The notes beneath the pieces were generated by a model. The model did no database searches. It saw only the letters and a program-made list of their open reading frames with translations, and was not told where the DNA came from. Source: Paramacrobiotus metropolitanus (Eukaryota > Tardigrada > Eutardigrada > Parachela > Macrobiotidae). From it: a stretch of DNA of 64,000 bases. Position numbers and translations under genes: made by a program. The stretch covers positions 124,001-188,000 of the forward strand of contig NW_026570240.1 of NCBI RefSeq assembly GCF_019649055.1, written 5' to 3'. This document shows positions 23,544 through 37,200 of the stretch, piece by piece; the first letter of the stretch is position 1, and the number at the start of each line of letters is the position of its first letter.

Positions 23544-26500
23544 ATGGGATCCAAACCATCTAAATCTGCGTCGAAATCGAAGGATAAGAAGGATTCGAAG
23601 TCGGGCGGAGGCGCCAACAGCCAGTTACCTGCTCCAGCTGCCGTCCCTGCACTTGATCCCCGGTTTCCGCTTTCAGCCAGGTACAAATTATCACCGTGAC
23701 TGTTCGCATTGTGCACTGCAACCTGAGTACAGTAGTGACATGCTTTAGGTTAGGGAGCGTGGTTTCAGACTACAGCTATATCATCAACATATTAAATACA
23801 GTAGTTTAATTATGGAAAAGGTGATTACTGTACTGAAGAAACAGGCATGTACTTAAGTACAAAATTGATATCGGCATAGCCTATATTTAGTATTACTATC
23901 GCAAATGAGTGAAATTACATATGAATTACACATCTGCACGTAGAATTGTTCCATTAAGTACACGGGAGGCTTTTGCAAGAAAAAACAAAAGCTCAAGAAA
24001 AATCGTAGTGTCATTTTATCTATAAATTTTGTAATGCTTACTTCTTCCAGACATGATTGTTTGTTACAGTTCGAAAGTGCCTGCCCTATTCTAGACTGAG
24101 GGCTCACTATATTAAACTACGTACAATCACTTTACAGTTAGGTGGATTAATATTATGCATATTCAGTTATGTAGGGATCTATAGACTGTGGACAATAAAC
24201 CAACAATTATAGCAGATTGCGTATGTGTGGTCACTACATGGTTTCGCTCTGTCGGCAAACCACATTACGCAAATCACAGGATCCGGTAGATTGAAACTTT
24301 AATTTTTCCACTCTATTAAGTATATGGCAGATCTTTTCGCTAAAGCAGCATAAATCTTTCCCCGCGCAGCAGCTATAATTTTGCAAAACCGTTAAAAGAA
24401 AATCATTAACTGTATTCTGATACATGCATATAATTATCTGATAATTAAATTATTGATTTTCTGTGCGACTGTAGGCTCCATTTACCGTCAAGTCGAAATC
24501 AGTACAAGAGAAGCATTTACGTATTATTACGGATACAGACAGTTAAATTACTAGCCAACGGCCGATATTAGTTATTCGGGCAGACAAATTCAGCGTCATC
24601 CACGTAGGGGATTTTCTGAGTTGAATTTTTTTCGACCCTTAATGTTTCTTCTAAAGGAGATCTACCTGAATGAAATGTATATTGCGATCGATACCATCGT
24701 TACCAAATATTTCTCCCCACAACTTCTGAGTTTCCGATTTACATAAAATTAAGTTTTGGTATCGCTGATATTATAACTACATGGTGACCTGAAAAGTGAT
24801 TCGACAAACTAACCGACAACATAATCTGCCTATAAGACAAGCAAATTAGCTGTTATCCTGTTGGTTCAACGATTGGGGAAGCTTGCGGCTGCCTTCCTAA
24901 ACTGAGTGTGTATCCAACTATCCAATTTCTTGCTTTCGAATATGGGTAGGTTTGTTTTATAGAAATCTGATTTAAAAATAATTGTAACACGGGTTTATCA
25001 CTGCGTAATAGCGTACGTAAAGTTCACCACTGAAGAAAAAACATTGCTTAAACCAGGTGTGACTTGTGGATCATATCACAGCACAAAAAATTTTGATTCG
25101 TTGTTTGCACACGCTTTATGGCAGCCTGACCAACACCAAATTTGGTCTCTGTTGAGAAAAGGAATAACAACGCTTCCGGCCCGGTAAATAATTTTAAATA
25201 AAAGTAAGCATTGTGAGGGTTAAGATCAGCAGTGTTACAGCGTACAAGCAGCAGTGGTAAATAAATTTAAGCTTTGAATGTACCCGGAAAACAGTGCTGT
25301 GTAAAGCATAGAGTGTACGGAACGACGCCATGCACAGTTCAACCATTATATTACTACCCGTAGTAGTAGTAGCAGAAAAGGCGCGCTCTCGGAAACATGT
25401 GGTTTTCATTTGGATAAAGGGCAACCACGCTTTTTGCAGAATTTTCTTTGCAATTGGATAATAATTTTCTTCGTCTTAAAGGGCTAAGTTGTCGCACTTC
25501 AAAATGTGAACAAAATCGTTAGAAAGCACGAACTATTTTTCCAGATCGCTATTGTTGATCAGGTCTCCGTAAGCTGCAGTGGGTGTGTTGTCCGTAACAT
25601 CGATTCCGCATTCGTTAACGACTTCCAGGTTTTGAAAACTTCACAAAAGCAGTTCTTCATTAACACTGCATATAAAATTATGCGTTAAAGAATAGACACA
25701 ATATCACCGAAGGTCTTTGAGGGCACTGGAGGCATGTTGCACAGAAAATTTATGTACATGTACTGTAGATACTCGTATGACATGCACGTGCACATTAAAA
25801 ATCTGTAACGATATGTATTAATCATAAGTAAATCTTAGCGGCTTAGGTTTACTGTAAAAGCCAGCCAGTATATCCCAAGACCCTCAACAGCAATCTCTGT
25901 GACAAAATCAGCTCACATTTACAGGGAAGAAAAAACGTAATTGAGGCTCAGCTGCCGTGGATTTTGCATAAAAGACTAAGTGCAATCTGCCCTTACCACC
26001 ACTGTATAGCAACATGCTATCTAGGAGCAATATTTTATATGTTTGATCTTCGTGATGTACTTTTGACAGAAAAGAAGATGGAACGTTTACGCTTGATTTA
26101 AGAACTAATGACGAGACTGATTTGACGTGCGATAAAACTATTTACGCATTGATCATGAGCTAACATTTCACGATCAAGACCACATCTTTGTAGCTGTTTT
26201 ATGTTTAATTAGGGCTAATAAAACACAATGTATGCAGAACATATATGACGCGCAAGTTGTGTATTTAATGTTGGGAATGTCATTCCGCTAAAGTATTGCA
26301 CGAGCTTTCCACGTTCGTTGTTCATTTTCGCGAGATCGATACAGCGCGGCTTCTGTATTGTTATTATTAAGTACTGTAATATCTATATTGCTAACACCTT
26401 TCAGCACAGCTACTTTGCACATGCATACAACTAAAGCTAATATCACCGTACGCATGCATATGTACTTGTAATTCTTTTGAATCCGCAACATTTATCAAAC

Positions 26501-27824
26501 GGATTATATTCGAAACCGTAATTCACTACTTTTGTTTTTCGAGGTTTCGTCGCTGTTGCTTACACCGCTATTTTCTTGGGTATTTTATCGGTACTTACAA
26601 TTATCACGTACGCTAAAGAATTTGATGCACCATTGTCAGTATCAAGCAACAAACTGATAACACCAAAAATATAAAGATAAATTTTTAAAGGAATCCAATA
26701 TTTCTTATGTTAAACGTACTACTATAAAACCTGGAAATATTTTCAGAGACAAGTTTAGCTTGGTCAAAAGCTGGAAGAACGTGAACCGCAATTTGGACAC
26801 AACGGGGAAGGAAATGATGATAAAGTAGGTTCCGAATACTCTGACAGCTGGATTAGTGGCAAAGTTAAAATATCTAATATCGCTCTTTTAGCCATATCCG
26901 CAGCCCTCCGTTAAGGCTGACATTTGTTTTGTATTAGCGTAAATATTGTAATACTTTACTGACTAAAGTTAATCCATTTAGTTCTGTTCTGTGCGTCACT
27001 ACCTTATGCTTAATGTGTCGGTAATACGGAGTGTACAGGAACGCGTTTATAAAAACACTTACACTGTGATTTTTCAGACTTATTGCGGACAACGATGACC
27101 TTAAGCAATACTTTCCCAAATTTAAGGACAAAACAGGAGATCAACTTCGTTCGAGCGAGGATGTAAGAACGCAAGTTAACTATTTGTACTTTGTTTTATG
27201 CTTTTCACTTGTATGATTCACATAATTTAATACTGATTAAATGCTATCCGGAAACAGTGCATGCTGGATGCATAATTATTATAGTGTAATACCATTTTAG
27301 TAAATGGAACATACGACTAAATTACCAAGGTCTTGCTAAGAAAAAAACATAAGAAATCATAAGAAAAACAGAAAAGGAAAAACATGCGTAGAAAAACAGC
27401 ATTTCAGAAATCATCGCGAATAAGTTTTAAGTGATGTTCTCTGAAGTAATGGCATATGTGACCGCGCAGTTCTTTGCAGTTTGAGACGCTGGCTGTACAG
27501 CACATGACACCTTACGATCAAGCTATTTTGGATGTGGTAGGCTTTGTATAATTGATTTACTGCTCATGCAGCATCTGCCGCACATAAATTCTAACTTCGT
27601 TGTAGGATAATGTTGACGCTTTAATATCAAACCTTCAAGCCGTCGGGAAAGGGCACAAGCAACTGGCGAATTTTCAAGAAGAATATTTTACTCGGATTGA
27701 AAAGTGTCTTCTTTTCGCCTTACAGCAGACACTGGGTGATGCATTTACCGATAATATGGATAGAATTTACAAGCAGTGGCTAAGCTGGACTACTACGCAG
27801 ATTCAAGGCGGATTTCGCTCATGA
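23544..27824 (+). CDS. Globin with N-myristoylation/polybasic N-terminus (neuroglobin/globin X type)
   Basis: Heme protein, probably membrane-anchored. Five coding exons give 191 aa: 23544-23680, 26747-26824, 27078-27162, 27480-27536, 27606-27824. Exon 1 encodes MGSKPSKS, a textbook N-myristoylation signal (Gly2, Ser6), then a Lys/Ser cluster like that of Src. The globin fold follows: Trp55 (KSWK, helix A), Phe84 at CD1 (QYFPKF), helix E from Phe101, and proximal His136 (F8) in VGKGH. Aligned residue for residue to human neuroglobin, E7 is Leu104, E10 is Gln107 and E11 is His108, so the usual distal His at E7 is absent. The acceptor at 23530 lies 13 nt before the ATG. Intron 1 is about 3 kb. 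An out-of-frame ATG sits at 23537. No conventional signal peptide. Confidence 0.92.
23681..26746 (+). other. 3-kb first intron of the globin gene
   Basis: AT-rich, no recognisable nested gene on either strand. A long intron after a leader-type first exon is a common place for regulatory sequence, but no specific element is identifiable by eye. Confidence 0.6.
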
Positions 27825-29609
27825 TTTAAAATGGATTACAAGTCAAACTTTCCCGAAGTACAGTGGCCAAGGGTGCGAAAGTTATTTCATGTTTTTGTTA
27901 AGTAGAGGGCGGATTACAAAGTTTCCGCCACTGCGCATTTTGCGTTAATGTTCAGTTCCCGCCCGTGCACGTGGTGCGAATGTCGGTATGCATAACTTAA
28001 AAAATGCCGTTAATATTTTTGGAATTTTCTGAGTTGCTGTTGATCTCTTAGTTTTTATGTCAAGCTGTCTTAACTGTTGCACCGGTCCCAGTTACCGCGA
28101 AAATGCTCTTGTGGGGACTTTACGTATCTGTTAAAGTTGGTACAGCTGTAATATTAAGTCTTTGAGTGATGTGATAAACAAATGAGCGTTGCCGTACACC
28201 TGCCTCATCTACCCACATTGTCGAATAAATTAATTACATAATCAAGTTGCTGATAATTATGTATAATTATGTATTAATTAATCAAGTTGCTGTGGACTAT
28301 CTGTGGACCTGTGGTGATCAGCCCATGTGGACAGCTAATAATTACCAATTCCACCGCTAACCGCACCGGTTGATAAAAAGACTAAGTTTATTAACTAATT
28401 ATTATTAACTAATTATTAATTATTTACTTTAGATGCACAGATTAGTCAGAATTTAATTGCATGCAGTTGAATCTCTGGGAAGTTGTTGGAAGTTAATGTG
28501 AACTCTAGCTACCAAAGCAATTAAGACTTTGAGCTACCTGTATCTGCAATTCGAATATATAATATCATGTAGCCTATATGTGTATAATTTGCACGAATAA
28601 AGTATGAGTACAAGTTAATCGCAAGTTTTCAAAAAAAAACCCGGTGTGGTGTTAGCACCTTAAGTTTCACGATAATTTCTAAATTCATGGGACCTGTCTG
28701 AATTCCGATTGCGAACACTGGAACGAAAGATTGGTTGCAGATGCTATGCCCTCGACAATGCTAAAGGTCACGGAATCCAGGAACTTGAATTGCCCAAGTT
28801 CATTGTCACAGTTCATACTGCAGATCTGATGTTTTATCGCGGTCTTACTTACTTGTCAATAAATATTAGTTTAAAAAGTTTAAAGCTTTGAAAACCAAGA
28901 GATAAATCTGGTGGTAAATAAAAACAAACTTTATTAGCCTTAAAATCGCGGTGATAAGGTAAGAACTAAGAAGCACTAGATATTATACGTATCCGTCCGG
29001 AGTCGCTTTGACCGTTATAAGCGGGAAGTTCGAAAAACGTGTACTTAATTTGTAAACTTTGTAAACAGTTCAGCTTCAACGCTAAACATTTTGTCTGCCA
29101 TTCCACTATATGATGCATCATGCGTGGCTACAGTGTATTGTTTATACTCGTATCTATATACGGTTTAATGCTATGAGCTCACATAAATATTTCGAACATA
29201 AAATAAATGTGGCGGTCAAGAAGACGGACGGGCTTGAGCGTGTAGTATACAAATCTCATAATTAATCGTCGTTTGTTACTATGTATAAACTATAAAGTAA
29301 GTAAAATTTACTAATGCAGATACAAGGTTATGAAGTTTCGCCTTTGTTTTGTAAAGTTTTGTTTTGTGCTGGTTTCAGTACCACGTAACCGTCACAACAG
29401 TGCGGCTGAACGGTTTTCACGGAATACGCACTTGTACGGTGTTGTAACTTGTAATCAATATCAAAGTACTGTACTGTGATCGTGAAGAGCAGAAAGAATT
29501 TGAGTTACTCTAAACAGTTTGTTTATTACTCTAAGTAAAGTTTCAATCAACTTTGGATTGTTATAATCGTAAAATTTGTTTATGATCTCTTTGTCTGTAA
29601 GTGAAGGAT
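27825..29609. other. Globin 3' region and NELF-B 5' region
   Basis: 1.8 kb without a supported gene. A good AATAAA poly(A) signal (cacgaataaagtatg) at about 28593-28607 and another AATAAA at 28202 could end the globin transcript. A direct repeat of aatcaagttgctg occurs near 28241 and 28280. The last bases (tctgtaag, ending at 29600) resemble an acceptor 9 nt before the NELF-B start. Confidence 0.5.
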
Positions 29610-31984
29610 ATGCCCTCCAAAGGTAGGAAAGGCGGTCGCAGTCGAGCCAAGGGAAAAGCTAAACCATCACCCAAATCCTCACCGAAGCCATCGAGGAAAC
29701 CTATTGCAAAGTCTCCGAAATCTCCCAAGTCGCCGAAGGCGCGGTCCACTGGAAGGAAGAAAGCAGATAAAGCTGCTCCGACGAAGAAGGCATCGCCAGC
29801 CAGAAGTGAACATGAGCCGCCCGCGAGGACTGCGTCCCCTCCGTCGCCCGATACAATCAAGGTAGCCTACGTGCTTTTCCATTTTCGGAATTTTGGTTTT
29901 TATTGTAATGTTTTTGTGATCGCTTCGTACCAGTCAGACATGAAACTCATCGTGCGCGGATTATAGAATACAGTCAATAGTCTGGAAGAAGTTTTCGGGC
30001 GTCGCGGCCCGAAATTCCTGCACAAAGCCTTGACAACGTGTCAGGATCCGCAGGAAATGCTGCAACAGTTCCGCGACGAAGAAGGCGTGCTGGTGCCCAC
30101 GCTGAAGCCCGCCGTGCAGTTGTTGGACCTCCTGGACGTTAGTCGTCTGCATTTCCATACGCGTTCCGCGGAGCAGCTGCGGCAGGAGCTGATCGAGCGC
30201 ATCAGTTCCGTAGCGAAGGATGCCAAAAAAGACACGAATAAAAAGCGACTGGATGAGTTGCTGGACAAATGTTTCGCTGGATTGAATCTCCCCCTGGTGC
30301 GACCTGTCGTACTGCACCTCCTCCGCAATCTGGAGACCGTCGATGCCAAGTATAAAAAGGAAATTATGAACAATAAAGAACTGTATGATGTGTGCGCGAT
30401 TCCGTTGCGAAGACAGTTTTGGATGGAGCGGAAGGATTTGTTTGAGTCCGAAGCGCTGCCGCTGGTGGAGGGATACGTTAGTAACCGCGTGCAGAGCATG
30501 TTCGAGGTTAATAACAATAACAGCCTCTACACTATCGCAGGTAAGATTTGGCTGCAGTTTTTAGTGGGGAAGTGGTGTTCCTGGTACCTCAGTATCCGAA
30601 TATCAGTGACAACAATAAGTTTTTTGTGCGTCGTTTTCGTCTTTTTTTAAATTTATTTTCTGCGTGCACGTTACCATCCTTAACTTTCCTTGACGGTGAG
30701 CTCCCTGTGTACAGTTGGTAATTATTCCTTACTGGTGCGCTGAAGAATTATTTTTCCAGGTAATATTCGGCGGCAAGATACAAACCTCGTGCGACTAGTG
30801 GAAATTGTGGGTGATCAGACTGCACTGTACAAATCCGTCAACGATCTCATAAGAAAACGATATTCCGAATCACTGAGTCCGCACTACGGCACGCTTCGAC
30901 TCGATTTTCTGATTATTATGCATGACCGCCAACCGCAGATGATCGCCTCTGCCGACAGTTTGGCTTATAAATTCGCATTTTGCATCGACGCGGGAGTTCG
31001 GGCGCGACACCTGGACGTCAAGCGCAGCAAGGATATTGTCGGCGTGGTCGACACTTTAAAGAAGAAGAATCCCCTTTTGTGCGACTTGGCTATGATGCTA
31101 AGTGATCCACAGATCGTCTATTTCAACGCCACCAGTGCTGTGCGCATGGTTCAGGCTGTGGTCAACCAGGAAGTGCTGCCGAGAGATAACAACATGTTGC
31201 TCTTTTTCCTTAGGCTTCTGGGTATCGGCATCCTTGCCGGTGATTTTGTTACCGATAAAGTAAACAAGGAGCCGAAGCTTCCCATAGATATTGCCTGTGA
31301 ATTTGTGCCTCGGCTGTGTAGTGTGATGGTCTCTTTGGCTGCCAAGAAGCTGAATAGTGAAAAGGTGAAGCTGGCTAAGGTCGGTGTGGATGTGTTGGTG
31401 CCCATGCTGGAGAAGGATCCTGTTAGCGTGTGGCTGATTATACAGTGGATAGCGTATCTGTTGCGGCAGAATGACTGGGACACAGTCATCGGTTTGATCC
31501 GCTTGTTTCCTCGGTTTGTCGGGCAGATGGCCACCAAAGAGGACCATATTATGCACAACATGGTCTCCGTTATGTCGGTGACCTATGCCTCTCAGGAACA
31601 GCGTTGGCCGACAAGTTTTGCCGACTGTGTCTTCTATGAATACTTCCAGCTTCGCACGGCGGGACCACGGGAAGTCAAACACGCGCTACGGTTGCTGTAT
31701 TCCGTGTACGCCAAACTGGAGCCGCAGTATCGGGATGAACTGTTATCGTATGCAGATGCACACGTGAGTTTTGATCTTCGATTGCGTTTTTATTTTTGTT
31801 TTGGTTTGGCAAAATAAACCGTTTTGCTTGGTAGATGGACGCTGACGATGTGAAATCGCTGTACACCGTAGTCAAGGCGCGTATTGCTACGTCGGTGCCT
31901 GTGTCTTCATTTCGAGCCGAACATCCATCCACACCGTATGCCTCCCTAGAATTTGCATTTCCAGCAATGACGCCTAGGCAATAG
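29610..31984 (+). CDS. NELFB: Negative elongation factor B (COBRA1)
   Basis: NELF-B is the scaffold subunit of the NELF complex, which with DSIF holds RNA polymerase II in promoter-proximal pausing. Four exons give 659 aa: 29610-29861, 29967-30540, 30760-31763, 31835-31984. Human NELF-B is about 580 aa. Conserved blocks start in exon 2: LTTCQDPQEMLQQF, LLDLLDVSRLHFH, LRQELIERIS, KKRLDELLDKCF, KELYDVCAIPLRRQFW, VNQEVLPRDN, LLFFLRLLGIG and KHALRLLYSVYAKLEP. The whole of exon 1 (84 codons) is a Lys/Ser/Pro/Arg-rich segment with SPK repeats, resembling a histone H1 tail; it has no counterpart in human NELF-B as I recall it. An alternative would be translation from a Met within exon 2, but I see no good internal start near the conserved beginning. 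It is convergent with DUSP10. Confidence 0.93.
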
Positions 31985-34241
31985 AAGTGCACCATTTTGT
32001 GTATATGGAAGAGTTTACCGTAATACGCGGAATTCAACTGTGATTTTATCTTTTAACGATTTTTTATTGGTGCAATGTGACCAGAATTGTAAACCTACCC
32101 GCACTGAAACTTTTATTCCTACGGCTTGGAAGATTAAGAACAAAGAAGGAACATTTCTGGCATTCAAAATTTATTTACTTTGAGTTCCTCACGTTTTAAT
32201 TTTAAGTATTTCATATTTTTATCAATTATTTTGTCGTCACCTCTCCGGCTACCCTAGTCTTGATCTGTCCAGCCGGCATTCACTAGGCTGTTGAGATGGA
32301 AGAGTGGATTCACTCATAATATGATAATACTAATTGTAAACTCGTTTACTACCGTAATGTCCCTGCCTCTTGATTTGTAAGCACGAATGCACGGTACCAA
32401 AAAGGCAAAAACATCCGAATTAAGAGTGAGTGTGCGAACAATGAAGTCAATAAATTTTGTTTTTTTTTAATTTTTACACTGGCTTTAATCGGAATGCATA
32501 ATCTTTAAATCTGATGCGTGAAAATGGAATTTATAAACTTTTGCCTAACTGGTAAGCCTACCTGTATTTACTGTGTTAGAGTATCTTGTGAGATTGAAAA
32601 TAACTACCCTATATAGCTAGCGTGAAAAAACTACCCTAGCGTTAAATGGTGCAATTACGCTGTTCCCTTGCTTAACCCGAGTGAGTTGAATTCAGCTTCG
32701 CGTAGTGCTCGAAGCGCGTATAATACCATGAGGACGCTAGGTGTTTTTTATCGCTTCTATAAAACTATTCGTATTGGGCGTTTGCATTGGTAAGGTCAAA
32801 GGAAATCGTACTTTATGGCAGTACCCACTGCCAAATTTGGTTGTGAATCTTTGTGATTGACCGATCGGTAAACTTTCTTGATCAATACTGTAGAATCTGT
32901 ACTGTACTATATTCTGTATGTAGATATTCACAGTCATCGCATTTCAGCAGATGACCACAACTTGAACTACTCATATTATTAGCAGAGGCGCGTACACAGT
33001 GACTCATCATTGTCCGAATTTTGTGAACAGCTCCTGCTGCTCCAGACTGGAGTCATTCGAATGACCAATGGTGAGTCATCCAATTTGACCGTTTATCCGT
33101 CCAGATGCCGTCCTGACCGGAAACCGAGCGGTCAGTCAGTAGAATGAGTCATGATCCGTTTGCTACTTTTAGTAGAATGGCGAAATTTGTTGGCATGTGC
33201 CATCGGTCATCGCGGTTAACATCACCTTTATTATCGAAGGTAAACTTATAAACAACTAATACAAGTATACTTTTGTGTTGCGACTGACTGGAATAATAGT
33301 CCTACCTTGTAAATTTATTTGAATATATTGCACATACGGAGGTACAATATTTCATATTCTATTCTATCTCGGACCTGTAAAGCCTGTTACTGTCTAATGA
33401 AAAAACAAATGTATGAGCTTACAGTAAATGCTGGTTGCAAATTACATTCAGTGATTATGAAAAAGAAATTAACATTTGACCAATATGCCGTTTTTTTAGA
33501 ATACGGAGGCTTCAATTGTACACATCTGCATTCACAAATTACAACAAAAACTCAGGCTGATTTATTTCGCGGTCAGGAGTAAGCTGGTTCGCTGCAGACC
33601 GGTTTCTAGTGCAAAATTTATACCAAATCTCTGAACGGAAGCGGATAATGAAAATATGCACTGATGAATAAATTCCAACATCTCAATGTGATGTTATAGT
33701 ACCTGCACTTTTTTAGTGCCGATAACATCAACTCCGTAGTCCGTAAATAATATACCGACCAGGCTTACCAATTTGCCTCAAACTGGCAAATATAAAACGG
33801 AATTCTGCTCATAGACAATTCATTCGCAACATCTTTAATACGAATAAGTAAAACTGCTTTGTATAGTAGTAGTACATCTATAACGATATCTAAATGCGTA
33901 TTACAATCGTCCTTTCGGACAGATCAAAATTCACGCCCATTCAAATCAATTACTACATAAAGACATGAAACAGGCGCAGCATCCGTATAACCGATAGTCG
34001 TAAGCGCTTGCGGGACAGCACAAGCATCAAGTAGTGAGATCAGAACGGGAGATCAAAAGAACTGCATAAACCACAATAAACGCTGAATTATGGCTTACAC
34101 GCCGGGAATTATAGTGTAAAAGGCAGCGTAACGGACACAGTTTAACAGAGCAAATTACATTTGCCAAGGACCAACTCTGAGAGATTGTTGAATGTTCCAC
34201 ATTCACTGGACGGATAATGTCAAGCTCCATGCGACTATCCT
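31985..34241. other. NELF-B/DUSP10 convergent 3' region
   Basis: 2.3 kb between stop codons. A poly(A)-like gtcaataaattttg followed by a T-run lies at 32448-32468. No convincing gene. The 87-codon frame at 33319-33582 has no family resemblance or splice partners. Confidence 0.5.
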
Positions 34242-37200
34242 TCACAGGCTGGTTTCTATGCTGAAAATCTTTTGCTGCTTTCCTTGACTTCCGCTTGGAC
34301 TGGGTAAAACCATGTCCGACGATGATCCACTGATTCCCTTTGACTTTTTCAGATCTTTTTCGTACTGCATTAACTGTCCCATAAAGTTGAAATTTGGCGA
34401 TATCACAGATCTTTTGGTTTTAACCAAGTTGTAGGCTTCGTTCATGGAGATGCCTAAATGATGCATCACGTAAGCGACAACAATGGTTGCCGATCGTGAC
34501 ACACCGGCCTGACAATGAATCAGTATGGAGCTGTTGGATTTGCGGGCTTCTTCTGCAAAACAGAGAGCTGTGTGCCGTTTGCTACTCTAGGTTCCGTTGA
34601 ATGAAAAGCGTTAAAACATATCGCAACAAACACTAGAAACTAATGATATTTTATCAGGTCCCTAAACACTTTATAGTTAGTGGCTAGTCTAATATTCGAG
34701 ATAGTACTTGCACTACCTAGCATCTCAAACCCATATTTATACATAAAGTACATTTCAAATACATAAAGTACATTTCAAATTTCAAATACATAAAGTACAT
34801 TTCAAATTTCAAATACATAAAGTACATTTCAATTACATAAAGTACATTTATACATAAAGTACATTTCAAATTTCGATTGAACTTTCGGTCAGTTTCAGAA
34901 TATTATTATGGGTACTTAAGTCTACCTATGAAGTCGAATGCTTCGTTGAAGTGCTGCAGCAAATTCTGTTGTCCACTGTCACAAGCAGAAACTCTTTTGT
35001 AGCGAATGCCGCTTTCTTCGAAATGGCACGGTGCATGCGACGTGACGTTGAGGATATGTTTGATATTCCATGCCGATAAAAGTTGCATATTCATTGCATC
35101 GTTCTCATTTCCCAGGAACAAAAAGGGTAAAATCTGCGAAGCTTCCACTTTCTCCAGTTCCACGCTGTCTTGAGGGGATTTGGTGGGGCTTGTCAGTGAA
35201 CCACAGAACCGATTGGCAGTTGCCGTTTTCATTGTCAAATTTTCACATAAATCCGGAAACTGATGGCAGAAGTCCGCAAAACCACCTATACGATAACATA
35301 GCGAGCTGTATATTGCGATAATCGATCACTCCACGTATAGCTACACTCTGTACTCGCTAAAGAGCAGAATTCGCCATGCATGTACAGTACATACCGATAC
35401 AATTAATAAATACTGCGAGCATTTAAAAAAATTTTCAGATAATGTACAGCACGAAAAATGTGCAACCGTTCAAAACCTCAATAAACCGGTCTGCTAATTA
35501 ACCACAAGAATCGAGTGCAAATAAGGAAGAGAAGCAAAGCAACGACCGCGGAAAAGGAAGCAAGGATTCCACGGCCTCACGGTAAACACATTAGGATATC
35601 AAAAGCTTTTACTACGATCGAAGTACATACAAGTATAACGTGTATTAATTACGTTGTGCTAGTAAACGTAAAACCCATTCACCATGCGGCGCGCCGCAGA
35701 CTGTCAGAAGTTATTAACGTCTAGTTGCATCTAGTTTACCATCTTTGTCGTATCTCACGAGCGATGACATATTATGGGATTTTAGCACTTGCATAGCATT
35801 CTCATGCACAAGTTATGCTTTATTTAGGTTCGTATCTCTGAGTCATGATTAACCAAAATATCACGCCCAGCTACACACATCTAAATATAAATTGTACGAA
35901 ATATGTTTTGTTTGCATACATGTCTCGGAAGCTGAGCATGGACACAGAATTATGTAGCATACATATATGTACAGAACCATATATAGTATTATATACAATA
36001 AACGATTTCGAAATCCGGTTTATCCCTGCATTTAGATAATTGCTGCTTTTGGGAAGCACTCCATAAAACTATCACCCATTAGTAACATATCTAAAAGTAA
36101 CTAGTTGAATTACCGGTATAATTAGCACAACATCCGCCTGCAGAGGAAGAGCAATTTACATGCTGTTGGAAAAGTCTCTGGGGACTGAACGCAGATAAAC
36201 TCAGTAATTTAAGCCGTTTATCCCGAATTAATACGGTGATACACATAGAACTGGCTACACAGGTATGGCCACATATTCTGCAGATCATGTGGCACAGATC
36301 TGGTACTATGCCAGCAAGTTCAATGAATATAATCGCGCTACGGCAATTTTGGCAATCACAAAAGGGCATAAACAGCGCAAAATACAATGAACTGAATGAG
36401 TCATCTAAACAAGCAACCCATATTGACGAAATGTCGTGGCAATACATATTTGTACACGCATTTATCTGCGCAAGACGCATTAAAGGTCAAATAAAGTCGA
36501 TCATAAATAACCAAATCAATAAAACACTAAAAAACTTCTTCACGTTATGCAGAATACAGATGTTCCTAGAAAAAGCATTAGATATACATATGTAAAAAAA
36601 TTACTGAAACCATTTACAATTTCCTGTTTTTTGACACATTGTGCAGAGCAAACAACTGCTTAATGCTGCGGCTTACCTATTAGCACAGCCGGGTCTTTAC
36701 CATCGCTTTTCAAGGAGCTTAAAAGAAGGTGGATCGGATTAAATGAGGGCAAGCTAGTCCAATCCATAGTATTATCATCGTAGACCACGATCTCTCGTAG
36801 AAAACGTTTTCTATACTTGGCTTTGGCATTGGCATCCTTCGTTGCAATAATATCACAAAGTTTGCTATTTTGGAGTCGTCGACGCAACACCCGATCACCG
36901 ATGTTCACATTCACCGCACCGCAAATATGATTCATCCGATACTTGAATTCCGGTCGGCAGTCGATTATTAAGTAAGGTTTCTTCGTTTGCATCTGTATGC
37001 GCTTGGCCAGTTCCTCAGGTAGCAGTGCCTTGGGGCCGGTTGGCACGCGACTCGGACTGGCCACAACACTGTTGGCCGAACCGAGCAGCGACGGCGTGGA
37101 CTCATTGGTCGGTGTACCGGCCACTGGGCCCTGCAGCGTTAAACTCTGCAGGATTTCCAGATGGGTCGACGGACTGGCCGGTGTGTTGGCGGCCGACAGA

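Noticed and set aside
23351-23716. 121-codon minus-strand ORF over the globin first exon
   Set aside because: It is the antisense shadow of the Lys/Ser-rich plus-strand exon, which has a myristoylation start, a proper donor and downstream globin exons in phase.
29561-29860. Gly/Asp/Leu-rich minus-strand ORF at 29860-29561
   Set aside because: Antisense of the repetitive Lys/Ser/Pro exon of NELF-B; simple codon repeats keep the opposite frame open.
31098-31682. 194-codon antisense ORF in NELF-B exon 3
   Set aside because: It lies wholly inside a conserved coding exon and its product has no recognisable features.
36091-36595. Overlapping 119- and 129-codon ORFs in DUSP10 intron 1
   Set aside because: They oppose each other over the same bases, lie inside a well-defined intron and match no family.
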